Assembly (NCBI RefSeq): GCF_002434265.1
Contig: NZ_DJJS01000006.1
Coordinates: 434,001 to 498,000, forward strand
DNA length: 64,000 bases
Direction of reading: 5' to 3'
Source: Pseudomonas sp. UBA6562
Lineage (GTDB): Bacteria > Pseudomonadota > Gammaproteobacteria > Pseudomonadales > Pseudomonadaceae
Below the pieces are notes generated by a model. The model saw only the letters and a list, made by a program, of their open reading frames with translations. It was not told the origin of the DNA and searched no databases. Made by a program: the position numbers and the translations under genes. Below, piece after piece: positions 36,257 to 45,489 of the stretch (the first letter of the stretch is position 1; each line of letters begins with the position of its first letter).

Positions 36257-37027
36257 TCAGCGTACGACGATGCCGCGTGCGGCCATGTAGGCCTTGGCTT
36301 CCGGTACGGTGTATTCGCCGAAGTGGAAGATGCTCGCCGCCAGCACCGCGCTGGCGTGGCCTTCGGTGATGCCGTCGGCCAGGTGCTGCAGGTTGCCGAC
36401 GCCGCCCGAGGCGATCACCGGGATACCCAGCGCGTCGCTGATGGCGCGGGTCACGCCCAGGTCGAAGCCGCTCTTCATGCCGTCCTGGTCCATGCTGGTC
36501 AGCAGGATCTCCCCCGCCCCCAGGCTTTCCATCTTCTTCGCCCACTCCACGGCGTCCAAGCCGGTCGGCTTGCGCCCGCCGTGGGTGAAGATTTCCCAGC
36601 GCGGCGTCTCGCCCGGTGCGGAAACCTTCTTCGCGTCGATGGCCACCACGATGCACTGCGAACCGAAGCGCTCGGCGGCTTCGCCGACGAACTCGGGGTT
36701 GAACACCGCCGCCGTGTTGATCGAAACCTTGTCGGCACCGGCGTTGAGCAGGTTGCGGATGTCCTGCACGCTGCGCACGCCGCCGCCCACGGTCAGCGGG
36801 ATGAACACCTGGCTGGCCATGCGTTCGACGGTGTGCAGCGTGGTGTCACGGCCATCGACGCTGGCGGTGATGTCGAGGAAGGTGATTTCGTCGGCGCCCT
36901 GCTCGTTGTAGCGGCGGGCGATTTCCACCGGGTCGCCGGCGTCGCGGATGTTCTCGAACTTGACGCCCTTGACCACCCGGCCGTTGTCCACGTCCAGGCA
37001 AGGGATGATGCGCTTGGCCAGTGCCAT
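36257..37027 (-). CDS. hisF: Imidazole glycerol phosphate synthase cyclase subunit HisF
   Basis: 256-aa beta/alpha barrel. Catalytic Asp in IIPCLDVDNGRVVKG and in VVAIDAKKV, phosphate loops VGGGVRS and ASGGVGN. With HisH it makes IGP and AICAR in histidine synthesis. Downstream gene of the hisB-hisH-DUF2164-hisA-hisF cluster. Confidence 0.97.
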   Translation of the reverse strand: MALAKRIIPCLDVDNGRVVKGVKFENIRDAGDPVEIARRYNEQGADEITFLDITASVDGRDTTLHTVERMASQVFIPLTVGGGVRSVQDIRNLLNAGADKVSINTAAVFNPEFVGEAAERFGSQCIVVAIDAKKVSAPGETPRWEIFTHGGRKPTGLDAVEWAKKMESLGAGEILLTSMDQDGMKSGFDLGVTRAISDALGIPVIASGGVGNLQHLADGITEGHASAVLAASIFHFGEYTVPEAKAYMAARGIVVR

Positions 37028-37037
37028 GGTTCGCTCC

Positions 37038-37775
37038 TCAGCCTTTATAGGCGTCGCAGAAGGCCTGGGCCTCGGCGACGTCCAGAGTGCCTTCGTAGAT
37101 CGCCCGGCCGGTGATGGCGCCGACGATGCCGGGCGCTTTGGCCTGCAGCAGGGCCTCGATGTCGCCCAGGTTGTGGATGCCGCCCGAGGCGATCACCGGA
37201 ATGCGCGTGGCTTCGGCCAAGGCCTTGGTGAAGGGCACGTTGCAGCCCTGCATCATGCCGTCCTTGGCGATGTCGGTGTAGACGATCGCCGACACGCCAT
37301 CGGCCTCGAAGCGCTTGGCCAGGTCGATCACCTGCACGCTGCTGACTTCGGCCCAGCCGTCGGTGGCGACGAAGCCGTCCTTGGCGTCCAGGCCGACGAT
37401 GACCTTGCCGGGGAAAGCCTTGCACGCTTCGGTGACGAACTCGGGCTGCTTGACCGCCTTGGTGCCGATGATCACGTAGCTGACGCCGGCCTTGACGTAG
37501 TGTTCGATGGTTTCCAGCGAGCGGATGCCGCCGCCGATCTGGATCGGCAGGTGCGGGTAGCGCTTGGCGATGGCGGTGACCACTTCACCGTTGACCGGCT
37601 GGCCTTCGAAGGCGCCGTTGAGGTCGACCAGGTGCAGGCGCCGGCAACCGCCGTCGACCCACTTGGCGGCCATGCTCACCGGGTCGTCGGAAAACACCGT
37701 GGAATCTTCCATACGGCCCTGGCGCAGGCGCACGCAGGCACCGTCCTTCAAATCGATAGCGGGGATGATCAGCAT
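37038..37775 (-). CDS. hisA: ProFAR isomerase HisA
   Basis: 245-aa barrel, MLIIPAIDLKDG start with catalytic Asp8, second Asp in VGLDAKDG, phosphate loops IGGGIRS and ASGGIHN. The ATG at 37775 is used; the further open frame is in the spacer to the DUF2164 gene. Confidence 0.97.
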   Translation of the reverse strand: MLIIPAIDLKDGACVRLRQGRMEDSTVFSDDPVSMAAKWVDGGCRRLHLVDLNGAFEGQPVNGEVVTAIAKRYPHLPIQIGGGIRSLETIEHYVKAGVSYVIIGTKAVKQPEFVTEACKAFPGKVIVGLDAKDGFVATDGWAEVSSVQVIDLAKRFEADGVSAIVYTDIAKDGMMQGCNVPFTKALAEATRIPVIASGGIHNLGDIEALLQAKAPGIVGAITGRAIYEGTLDVAEAQAFCDAYKG

Positions 37776-37870
37776 GTGCGGTCCTTTCGAGCGGCACGTC
37801 GCGGCAAGCCGCAAGCGTGCGCGTTGTCTATCAAATCGGTGGTCGGGCGTTCACGCCAAGCGCACGGCGC

Positions 37871-38131
37871 TCAACGTTTTTCCAGTGCCCACAGGTCGCT
37901 TTCGATGCTTTCGAAGCGCTCCTTGAGGTGCAGCTGGATGTCGGCGACAGCCCGGTTGTAGTAATGCGGTGCGATGTCCTTGGCGAACACCTCGAGCACC
38001 TCGGCCACCTCGAACGAACCCAGCTGCAGCTCGAAGCGGTCTTCGAGAAAGCGCTTGAGGGTGTCGAGCGCCTCGCGTTCCTCTTCGGGCGCGAGGGTCA
38101 GTGCGGGGGCCTTGTTGCGCGAGGCCGCCAT
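37871..38131 (-). CDS. DUF2164 protein embedded in the his operon
   Basis: 86-aa helical protein (LAPEEEREALDTLKRFLEDRF; HYYNRAVADIQLHLKERFE). Its ATG follows the hisH stop with no spacer, so it is translated as part of the operon. DUF2164 proteins have no known activity; the position suggests a link with HisH/HisF but this is inference. Confidence 0.85.
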   Translation of the reverse strand: MAASRNKAPALTLAPEEEREALDTLKRFLEDRFELQLGSFEVAEVLEVFAKDIAPHYYNRAVADIQLHLKERFESIESDLWALEKR

Positions 38132-38770
38132 CTACCAGCGTCCGTCCCAGGCGACGAAGTTCTGCAGCAGTTGCAGGCCATGGGTATGGCTCTTCTCGGG
38201 GTGGAACTGCACGGCGAAGCGCGAACCCTCGGCCAGGGCGGCGGCGAAGTCGACGCCATAGTGGCCGCGGCCGACCACCTGCCCGGGCTTGCCGGCTTCT
38301 ATGTAGTAGCTGTGCACGAAATAGAAGCGCGCACGCTCGGGAATGTCGTGCCACAGCGGGTGGGCGTTGGCCTGGCTGACTTCGTTCCAGCCCATGTGCG
38401 GCACCTTCAGGTGCTCGCCCTGCTCTTCCAGGCCCTTGCCGAAGAAGCGCACCTGGCCGGGGAACAGGCCGATGCAGTCCACGCCGTGGTTTTCCTCGCT
38501 GCGGTCGAGCAAGGCCTGCATGCCGACGCAGATGCCGAGAAACGGGCGGTCCTGGCTGACTTCGCGCACCAGGCTGTCGAAGCCCAGGCGGCGGATCTCG
38601 GCCATGCAGTCGCGGATCGCACCGACGCCCGGAAACACCACGCGGTCGGCTTCGCGGATCACATCGGCGTCACTGGTGACCAGCACCTTGCCGGCGCCCA
38701 CGTGCTCCAGGGCCTTGGCCACCGAGTGCAGGTTGCCCATGCCGTAGTCGATTACCGCTACCGTCTGCAT
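38132..38770 (-). CDS. hisH: Imidazole glycerol phosphate synthase glutaminase HisH
   Basis: 212-aa class-I glutamine amidotransferase. Nucleophile Cys in LGICVGMQALL, His/Glu in FHPEKSHTHG. Supplies ammonia to HisF. ATG abuts the hisB stop. Confidence 0.97.
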   Translation of the reverse strand: MQTVAVIDYGMGNLHSVAKALEHVGAGKVLVTSDADVIREADRVVFPGVGAIRDCMAEIRRLGFDSLVREVSQDRPFLGICVGMQALLDRSEENHGVDCIGLFPGQVRFFGKGLEEQGEHLKVPHMGWNEVSQANAHPLWHDIPERARFYFVHSYYIEAGKPGQVVGRGHYGVDFAAALAEGSRFAVQFHPEKSHTHGLQLLQNFVAWDGRW

Positions 38771-39364
38771 TTACAGGCACCCTTTGGTCGAGGGCATCTG
38801 CCCGGCCATGCGCTCGTCCTGCTCCACGGCCATGCGCAGCGCGCGGCCGAAGGCCTTGAACACGGTTTCGATCTGGTGGTGGGTGTTGTGCCCGCGCAGG
38901 TTGTCGATGTGCAGGGTCACCTGGGCGTGGTTGACGAAGCCCTGGAAGAATTCCTGGAACAGATCGACGTCGAAGCCGCCCACGCTGGCGCGGGTGTAGG
39001 GGATATGCATCTGCAGGCCGGGACGGCCGGAGAAGTCGATGACCACGCGCGACAGCGCTTCGTCGAGCGGCACGTAGGCATGGCCATAGCGGCGGATGCC
39101 CTTCTTGTCGCCGACGGCTTTGGCGAAGGCCTGGCCGAGGGTGATGCCGACGTCTTCGACGGTATGGTGGTCGTCGATGTGCAGGTCGCCCTTGCACGCG
39201 ATGTCCAGGTCGATCAGCCCGTGCCGGGCGATCTGGTCGAGCATGTGTTCAAGGAAAGGCACGCCGATATCGAATCGGGCCGTACCCGTGCCATCCAGGT
39301 TGATCGAGGCCTTGACCTGGGTTTCCAGGGTGTTGCGCTCGACGGACGCCATACGTTCAACCAT
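38771..39364 (-). CDS. hisB: Imidazoleglycerol-phosphate dehydratase HisB
   Basis: 197-aa monofunctional IGPD with the two HHxxE metal motifs (HIDDHHTVEDVG and NTHHQIETVFKAFG). Start at the ATG at 39364 (MVERMASVERNTL) has GGAG at good spacing; another ATG at 39352 is less well placed. First gene of the his cluster here. Confidence 0.96.
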   Translation of the reverse strand: MVERMASVERNTLETQVKASINLDGTGTARFDIGVPFLEHMLDQIARHGLIDLDIACKGDLHIDDHHTVEDVGITLGQAFAKAVGDKKGIRRYGHAYVPLDEALSRVVIDFSGRPGLQMHIPYTRASVGGFDVDLFQEFFQGFVNHAQVTLHIDNLRGHNTHHQIETVFKAFGRALRMAVEQDERMAGQMPSTKGCL

Positions 39365-39543
39365 CACCAGCTCCGCAGAATCATTGGGCGAAAAGGGCCA
39401 CAGTATAGGCGCAGAACGCGCCGGCTTGAAACGCGGATGACATATGGCAAGGCGAAAGTAAGCAGGCTGTGCCTGGGCGGCTCGGCCGCCCGGCACGGAT
39501 TGAACAGGCCGTCTACGACGGCCATAGCCCGAAGGCGCCGTGT

Positions 39544-39565
39544 GGAGCGGCCGAGCGGCCGCTCC
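39544..39565. terminator. Perfect hairpin between OFA transporter and hisB promoter
   Basis: GGAGCGGCCG-AG-CGGCCGCTCC, 10-bp perfect arms, just after the transporter stop (39572, minus strand). No T-run; either a REP core or a factor-dependent terminator. Confidence 0.5.
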
Positions 39566-39571
39566 GACAGG

Positions 39572-41233
39572 TCAATGGAACAGGACGGCGGTTTTCTGCA
39601 GGGTGATCCACACGCCCCAGGCCAGCGGAATCACCACCACGGCCCAGGCCAGCGCCACCAGCGGCGCGCTGCCCGGCGCGGCGCGCCATTCCAGCGACTG
39701 CGCGCCGTCGGCGCCCTTGTCGTGGCTCAGGGCGCGCTCGGCGGCCAGCTCTGCGTCGGTCATGAAGTACTTCTCGTTGACCGGGCGGATCAGCGCGTTG
39801 CAGACGAAGCCCAGCACCAGCAGGCCGGCGAGGATGTACAGGGTCATGTCGTAGGCGGCCGCCCGCGCGACGCCCGCCGCCAGCTGCGACTCGCGCAGGT
39901 AGGTGATCAGCACCGGCCCCAGCACGCCGGCTGCGGCCCAGGCGGTGAGCAGGCGACCGTGGATGGCGCCGACCATCTGCGTGCCGAACAGGTCGGCCAG
40001 GTACGCCGGCACCGTGGAGAAACCGCCGCCGTACATCGACAGGATGATGCAGAACGCCGCGACGAACAGCGCCACGTTGCCCAGGTGGCCCATGTTCGGC
40101 ACCAGGCTGTAGAGCGCGACGCCCAAGGCGAAGAAGGCGAAATAGGTGTTCTTGCGCCCGATGTAGTCGGAGAACGACGCCCAGAAGAAGCGCCCGCCGA
40201 TGTTGAACAGGCTCAGCAGCCCGGTGAAGCCGGCGGCGATGGCGGCGATCTGCGCCAGTTGCGCGGCGTTCAGCTCGCTGAAGCTCAGGCCGTTGCCCAG
40301 CAGCTTGCCGGCAAACACTTCCTGCAACAGCGGCGAGGCCATGCCGAGGATGCCGATACCGGCCGAGACGTTCAGGCACAGCACCAGCCACACCAGGACG
40401 AACTGCGGGGTCTTCCAGGCCACGCTGACGTGCACGTGGCGGTCGGTGACCATGCCGTTGCCGGCTTTCTTGGCTGGCGGCACCCAACCTTCGGGTTTCC
40501 AGCCGGTCGGCGGCACGCGGTAGGTCAGCGCGCCGGCGGTCATGAACACGAAGTAGATCGCCGCCATGACCATGAAGCTCTGCCAGACGCCTACCTCTTG
40601 CGCATTGCCGAAGTGGCCCATCAGCGCCGTGGCCAGGGGTGCGCCGACCATCGCGCCGCCGCCGAAGCCCATGATCGCCATGCCGGTGGCCATGCCGCGC
40701 TTGTCCGGGAACCACTTGATCAGGGTCGAGACCGGAGAGATGTAGCCCAGGCCCAGACCGATACCGCCGATCACGCCCGAACCCAGCCACATCAGCCAGA
40801 GTTGGTGGGTTTTCACGCCGATCGCCGAGATCAGCATGCCGCCGCACCAGCACAGCGCCGAAACCAGGCCGGCTTTACGCGGACCGGCATGTTCAAGCCA
40901 GCCGCCGAGCACGGCCGCCGAGCAACCGAGGAAGACGAAGAACAGGGTGTAGATCCAGCTGAGCATCGAGATCGGCCAGTCGCACTCGTTGGTGAACAGT
41001 TTGGCGATGAAGCCCATGTCTGGCGAGCAGGCGATCGGCGCGGTGATCCCCAGCGACTGCGACAACGGCAGCCAGAACACCGAGAAGCCGTAGGCCATGC
41101 CGATGCACAGGTGGATGGCCAGCGCGGCCGGTGGGACCAGCCAGCGGTTGAAACCGGGCCGGGCGATGATCCGCTCCTTGGACAGGAAGCTCGGCGCGTG
41201 CGCCGGGGCTCCTGCAGTGGTGCTGCGAGACAT
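39572..41233 (-). CDS. OFA-family MFS transporter (oxalate/formate antiporter type)
   Basis: 553 aa, about 12 helices. Features: FNRWLVPPAALAIHLCIGMAYGFSVFW, MGFGGGAMVGAPLATALMG, ISPVSTLIKWFPDKRGMATG and GRFFWASFSDYIGRKNTYF (MFS motif A). Unusually long loops are present after TM1-2 (CSPDMGFIAKLFTNECDW) and mid-protein. Substrate not known; monocarboxylate or oxalate/formate exchange is the family norm. Start at ATG 41233; upstream extension is non-coding. Confidence 0.85.
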   Translation of the reverse strand: MSRSTTAGAPAHAPSFLSKERIIARPGFNRWLVPPAALAIHLCIGMAYGFSVFWLPLSQSLGITAPIACSPDMGFIAKLFTNECDWPISMLSWIYTLFFVFLGCSAAVLGGWLEHAGPRKAGLVSALCWCGGMLISAIGVKTHQLWLMWLGSGVIGGIGLGLGYISPVSTLIKWFPDKRGMATGMAIMGFGGGAMVGAPLATALMGHFGNAQEVGVWQSFMVMAAIYFVFMTAGALTYRVPPTGWKPEGWVPPAKKAGNGMVTDRHVHVSVAWKTPQFVLVWLVLCLNVSAGIGILGMASPLLQEVFAGKLLGNGLSFSELNAAQLAQIAAIAAGFTGLLSLFNIGGRFFWASFSDYIGRKNTYFAFFALGVALYSLVPNMGHLGNVALFVAAFCIILSMYGGGFSTVPAYLADLFGTQMVGAIHGRLLTAWAAAGVLGPVLITYLRESQLAAGVARAAAYDMTLYILAGLLVLGFVCNALIRPVNEKYFMTDAELAAERALSHDKGADGAQSLEWRAAPGSAPLVALAWAVVVIPLAWGVWITLQKTAVLFH

Positions 41234-41594
41234 AGGTCGTTCCTTTCGTAAGTGGGCTGCGTTCGTCGATTGAATGCCCGGCTCTGGGTGCTTGCATGCA
41301 AGGCGGCACCGGCCTTTTAGGGCAACGTCTGCGACATCTCGCCGCATTCGCTGCGAACGCGTGGCAAGGGTAGCAGTTAACGGCTGCGGTGGAATCACCT
41401 TGCCATCGTCGTTTATCGATCCAGCGGACGAACATGCACCCCTCGTCAGGTCTGGGTCGTGAAAACCGCACGTCGGTTGCGCCGCTGCTGTCCATCGAAC
41501 GGGTCGCCGGCTGCACCCGATGCCCGAAGACGCTTGCCACGGCGCTATACTCTGCCGCTTCACTTTTCACACACTGAACTACAAGGACTTGCCC
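41234..41594. promoter_or_regulatory. Divergent OFA transporter/asmA region
   Basis: 361 bp. TGCGACA at 41330-41336 and TGCGAAC at 41352-41358 (22-bp period) lie about 100-125 bp upstream of the transporter start. A TATACT box around 41547 could be the asmA -10. No gene seen. Confidence 0.35.
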
Positions 41595-43832
41595 ATGAAA
41601 GCGTTCGGCAAAATCCTGGGATTGGGGCTGCTCGGGTTGCTGCTGATCATCGTGGCGCTGGGTTTTGCCCTGACCCACCTTTTCGATCCCAACGACTATA
41701 AAGACGAAATCCGCCAACTGGCCCGGGACAAGGCGCATGTGGAGCTGACGCTCAACGGCGACATCGGCTGGAGCCTGTTCCCCTGGCTGGGCCTGGAGCT
41801 GCACGACGCCAGCATCGCCACCCTGAACGCCCCGACCACGCCCTTCGCCGACCTGCAGATGCTCGGCCTGTCGGTGCGTGTGTTGCCGCTGCTGACCAAA
41901 GAAGTGCAGATGAGCGACGTACGCGTGGAGGGCCTGAACCTGACCTTGAGCCGCGACGCCGACGGCCACGGCAACTGGGAAGACATCGGCAAGCCGCTGC
42001 CCACGGCCGGCGGCGACGGCGCCCCGGCGCCCACCCCGGCCCCGACCGAATCCGGCGAGCCGAGCAACGACCGCCAGGTCAAGCTCGACATCGACAGCCT
42101 CACGGTGAACAACGCGCGCGTGCAGTACACCGACGCCAAGAGCGGGCAAACGGTCAGTGCCGAGAGCATCCAGCTGAGCACCGGCGCGGTGCACCAGGGT
42201 GCGACCATTCCGCTCAAGGCCAGTGGCTTCTTCACCATCGGCCAGCCCAATCTCAAGGTGCGCAGCGAGCTGACCGGCGACCTGCGCTTCGACCGCAAGG
42301 CCAAGCGCTACAACCTCGACGACCTGCGCCTGTCGGGCGAGACCTCGGGCGAGCCGTTGTCGGGCAAGACCCTGGCTTTCGTCGCCCAAGGCCAGGTGCT
42401 GGTCGATCTGGCGGCAAACGTCGCCGAATGGACCGGCTTGAAAGTATCGGCCAACCAACTGCGTGCCCTCGGCGAATTGAGCGCCCGCGACTTGAACACT
42501 ACGCCGCAGGTCAGCGGCGGGTTGTCCATCGCCCAGTTCGACCTGCGCACCTTCCTCGACGGCATCGGCCACCCGCTGCCCGCCAGCACCGACCCCAGCG
42601 CGTTCGGCAAGCTGGAGGTGGTCACCCGTGTGCAAGGCAGCCCTACCAGCCTGACGCTGAGCGACCTGAACGTGAAGCTGGACGACAGCACCTTCAGCGG
42701 CCAGGTGGCCGTGGAAGACTTCTCCCGCCAGGCCCTGCGCGTGAACCTCAAGGCCGACCGCTTCGACGCCGACCGCTACCTGCCGGCCAAGAGCGACCAG
42801 GCCAAGGGCGCCAAGGCCGCGCGCGACGCCCAGGTGCAGCAGCAGGAAGCCGGCGCCGTCGCCGGTGCTGGCACTACGCCGTTGCCCGACGCGCCGACTC
42901 AGGTGGCCTGGAGCACCGACAAGCTGCTGCCGGTTGATCGCCTGCGCGCTCTGGACCTGCAAGCGGACCTGGCCTTCGGTGCCCTGACCCTGAACACCCT
43001 GCCGATCACCCAGGCGCAGCTCAAGGCCAGCGGCCAAGGCGGCCTGCTGACCGTGCAGAACCTGAGCGGCAACCTCTACAACGGCACCTTCCTGGCCCAC
43101 GGCAACGTCGACGTGCGCCCGGCCGTGCCGCAGATCGGCTTCGATACGCAGATCACCCGCGTGCCGGTCGAGCACTTCATCAAGGCCCAGCACCCGGACA
43201 AGACCCCGCCGCTCAAGGGCCTGCTGACCCTGTCGAGCGACCTCACCGCCAGCGGCAACAGCCAGAAGGCGCTGATCGACACCCTCAACGGCAACACCCG
43301 CTTCAACATCGACAACGGTGTGCTGGTCGACGCCAACATCGAGCAGCAGCTGTGCCAGGGCATCGCCACCCTCAACCGCAAGCAACTGAGCGGTGAGCCG
43401 CGCGGCAAGGACACGCCGTTCAACACCCTGCGCGGCAGCCTGGTGCTGCGCAATGGCGTGGCCAGCAACCCCGACCTGAAAGTCGCCGTACCCGGCCTGA
43501 CCCTGAACGGCCACGGCGACGTCGACCTGCGCGTGCTGGGCATGGACTACCGCGTCGGCGTGCTCGTCGAAGGCGACCAGCGTGCCATGCCCGACCCGGC
43601 CTGCCAGGTCAACGAACGCTTCGTGGGCGTGGAACTGCCGCTGCGCTGCCGCGGCCCGCTGGAGCTCGGCGCCAAGGCCTGCCGCCTGGACCAGGAAGGC
43701 CTGGGCAAGGTCGCCGCGCAACTGGCCGGCAACCGCCTCAAGGACAAGCTGGACGAAAAACTCGACGAAAAACTGGGAGACAAAGTGAGCCCTGAACTCA
43801 AAGACGCGCTCAAGGGGCTGTTCAAGCGATGA
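41595..43832 (+). CDS. asmA: AsmA-family envelope protein
   Basis: 745 aa. One N-terminal transmembrane helix (GLGLLGLLLIIVALGFALTHLF), an AsmA domain and the C-terminal AsmA_2/DUF-type region (LTLSSDLTASGNSQKALID; VDANIEQQLCQGIATLNRKQ). AsmA-like proteins are long beta-groove proteins linked to phospholipid transport/outer membrane homeostasis. Start at ATG 41595 with CAAGGA upstream. Overlaps mutY by 4 nt. Confidence 0.9.
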   Translation: MKAFGKILGLGLLGLLLIIVALGFALTHLFDPNDYKDEIRQLARDKAHVELTLNGDIGWSLFPWLGLELHDASIATLNAPTTPFADLQMLGLSVRVLPLLTKEVQMSDVRVEGLNLTLSRDADGHGNWEDIGKPLPTAGGDGAPAPTPAPTESGEPSNDRQVKLDIDSLTVNNARVQYTDAKSGQTVSAESIQLSTGAVHQGATIPLKASGFFTIGQPNLKVRSELTGDLRFDRKAKRYNLDDLRLSGETSGEPLSGKTLAFVAQGQVLVDLAANVAEWTGLKVSANQLRALGELSARDLNTTPQVSGGLSIAQFDLRTFLDGIGHPLPASTDPSAFGKLEVVTRVQGSPTSLTLSDLNVKLDDSTFSGQVAVEDFSRQALRVNLKADRFDADRYLPAKSDQAKGAKAARDAQVQQQEAGAVAGAGTTPLPDAPTQVAWSTDKLLPVDRLRALDLQADLAFGALTLNTLPITQAQLKASGQGGLLTVQNLSGNLYNGTFLAHGNVDVRPAVPQIGFDTQITRVPVEHFIKAQHPDKTPPLKGLLTLSSDLTASGNSQKALIDTLNGNTRFNIDNGVLVDANIEQQLCQGIATLNRKQLSGEPRGKDTPFNTLRGSLVLRNGVASNPDLKVAVPGLTLNGHGDVDLRVLGMDYRVGVLVEGDQRAMPDPACQVNERFVGVELPLRCRGPLELGAKACRLDQEGLGKVAAQLAGNRLKDKLDEKLDEKLGDKVSPELKDALKGLFKR

Positions 43833-44896
43833 CCCCTGCGCAGTTCTCCAGCGCCGTGCTGGACTGGTTCGACCGTCACGGCCGGCACGACCTGCCCTGG
43901 CAACAGGGCATCAACCCGTATCGGGTGTGGGTGTCGGAAATCATGTTGCAGCAGACCCAGGTCAGCACCGTGCTCAACTACTTCGACCGCTTCATGCAGG
44001 CACTGCCCACCGTGCAGGCGCTGGCCGAAGCGCCGGAAGACGAAGTGCTGCACCTGTGGACGGGGCTGGGCTACTACACCCGCGCGCGCAATCTGCAGAA
44101 GGCGGCGAAGATCGTCATGGCCGAGCATGGCGGCGAGTTTCCGCGCAGCGTCGAGCAGCTGACCGCGCTGCCGGGCATCGGCCGCTCCACGGCGGGTGCC
44201 ATCGCCAGCATCAGCATGAACATGCGCGCGCCGATCCTCGACGGCAACGTCAAGCGCGTGCTGGCACGCTACATTGCGCAGGGCGGCTACCCCGGCGAAC
44301 CCAAGGTGGCCAACGCGCTGTGGGCCGCCGCCGAGCGCTTCACGCCCATGACCCGGGTCAACGACTACACCCAGGCGATGATGGACCTGGGCGCCACGCT
44401 GTGTACCCGCAGCCGCCCCAGCTGCCTGATCTGCCCGTTGCAACAGGGTTGCGAAGCGCACCTGCTGGGCCTGGAGACCCATTACCCCGAACCCAAGCCG
44501 CGCAAGACGCTGCCGCAGCGCCGCACAGTGATGCCGCTGCTGGCCAACGCCGAAGGCGCCATCCTGCTCTACCGCCGCCCGTCCACCGGGCTGTGGGGCG
44601 GGCTGTGGAGCCTGCCGGAGCTGGACGACCTGGCCCAGCTCGACGACCTCGCCTACCAGCACGGCCTGGACCTGCGCCAACGCCACGCCCTGCCCGGCCT
44701 GACCCATACCTTCAGCCACTTCCAGCTGGCCATCGAGCCTTGGCTGATCGAGGTGGAGCAGGCCGTGGGCCACGTGGCCGAGCCCGACTGGCTCTGGTAT
44801 AACCTCGCCACCCCGCCGCGCCTGGGCCTCGCCGCCCCGGTCAAGACTTTGCTCAAACGCGCAGCCGACCGACTGGCTGCAGGAGACGCCCCATGA
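43829..44896 (+). CDS. mutY: A/G-specific adenine glycosylase MutY
   Basis: 355 aa. Removes adenine mispaired with 8-oxoG. HhH motif LPGIGRSTAGAI, catalytic Glu in SEIMLQQTQV and Asp in ILDGNVKRVL, 4Fe-4S C-X6-C-X2-C-X5-C (CTRSRPSCLICPLQQGC), and a C-terminal NUDIX-like 8-oxoG recognition domain. Start overlaps asmA; stop overlaps yggX start. Confidence 0.97.
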   Translation: MTPAQFSSAVLDWFDRHGRHDLPWQQGINPYRVWVSEIMLQQTQVSTVLNYFDRFMQALPTVQALAEAPEDEVLHLWTGLGYYTRARNLQKAAKIVMAEHGGEFPRSVEQLTALPGIGRSTAGAIASISMNMRAPILDGNVKRVLARYIAQGGYPGEPKVANALWAAAERFTPMTRVNDYTQAMMDLGATLCTRSRPSCLICPLQQGCEAHLLGLETHYPEPKPRKTLPQRRTVMPLLANAEGAILLYRRPSTGLWGGLWSLPELDDLAQLDDLAYQHGLDLRQRHALPGLTHTFSHFQLAIEPWLIEVEQAVGHVAEPDWLWYNLATPPRLGLAAPVKTLLKRAADRLAAGDAP

Positions 44897-45165
44897 CTCG
44901 CACCGTGACGTGCCGCAAGCTCAAGCAGGAACTGCCCGGCCTGGATCGCCCACCTTTCCCCGGCGCCAAGGGCCAGGACATCTTCGAGCACATCTCCCGG
45001 CAGGCCTGGGAAGACTGGCAGAAGCACCAGACCATGCTGATCAACGAGAAGCGCCTGAACATGATGAACGGCGAGGACCGCAAATTCCTCCAGACGGAAA
45101 TGGACAAGTTCTTCGCCGGCGAAGAATACGCCCAGGCCGAAGGCTACGTACCGCCAAGCGAGTGA
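44893..45165 (+). CDS. yggX: Probable Fe(2+)-trafficking protein YggX
   Basis: 90 aa with conserved Cys7 (MTRTVTCRKLKQELPGL) and the family end (EGYVPPSE). Protects Fe-S clusters from oxidation; co-transcription with mutY, a Fe-S enzyme responding to oxidative lesions, is common in gammaproteobacteria. Confidence 0.95.
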   Translation: MTRTVTCRKLKQELPGLDRPPFPGAKGQDIFEHISRQAWEDWQKHQTMLINEKRLNMMNGEDRKFLQTEMDKFFAGEEYAQAEGYVPPSE

Positions 45166-45216
45166 GCGGAAAAACCGTAAGCGACGGAATTAATTTAAAA
45201 AATTTTCAAAAAGTCG

Positions 45217-45245
45217 TTGACGCCTCCTCTGAAAACCTTTTTAAT
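45217..45245 (+). promoter_or_regulatory. Sigma70 promoter of tRNA-Phe
   Basis: TTGACG at 45217-45222, 17-bp spacer, TTTAAT at 45240-45245; the predicted start falls a few bases before the mature tRNA at 45256. Preceded by an A/T-rich UP-like tract (45190-45212). Confidence 0.75.
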
Positions 45246-45255
45246 TCGCCCCGTC

Positions 45256-45331
45256 GCCCAGATAGCTCAGTCGGTAGAGCAGAGGATTGAAAATCCTCGT
45301 GTCGGCGGTTCGACTCCGTCTCTGGGCACCA
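45256..45331 (+). tRNA. tRNA-Phe (GAA)
   Basis: 76 nt including CCA. GCCCAGA/TCTGGGC acceptor, D-loop AGCTCAGTCGGTAGAGC, anticodon loop TGAAAAT (GAA) between GAGGAT and ATCCTC stem sides, T-loop GGTTCGACTCC. Confidence 0.98.
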
Positions 45332-45375
45332 CCTTCAGCTTCCGGTGGTTCCAACGTCACTCGAAGCGACACAAG

Positions 45376-45399
45376 AAACCCGCCCAGTGCGGGTTTTTT
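45376..45399 (+). terminator. Rho-independent terminator after tRNA-Phe
   Basis: AAACCCGC-CCAGT-GCGGG followed by TTTTTT. Confidence 0.9.
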
Positions 45400-45489
45400 G
45401 TTGTCTCGATTTTCTTGATCGATGTCATATGGCCATCAATCGCACGTCCCTAGACTGTCAGGTCCACCCTGCCCGTACGAGGACCCTAC

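Noticed and set aside
37817..41251. Long plus-strand open frame opposite hisH/hisB and the MFS gene
   Set aside because: Shadow of genuine minus-strand genes; composition typical of antisense frames.
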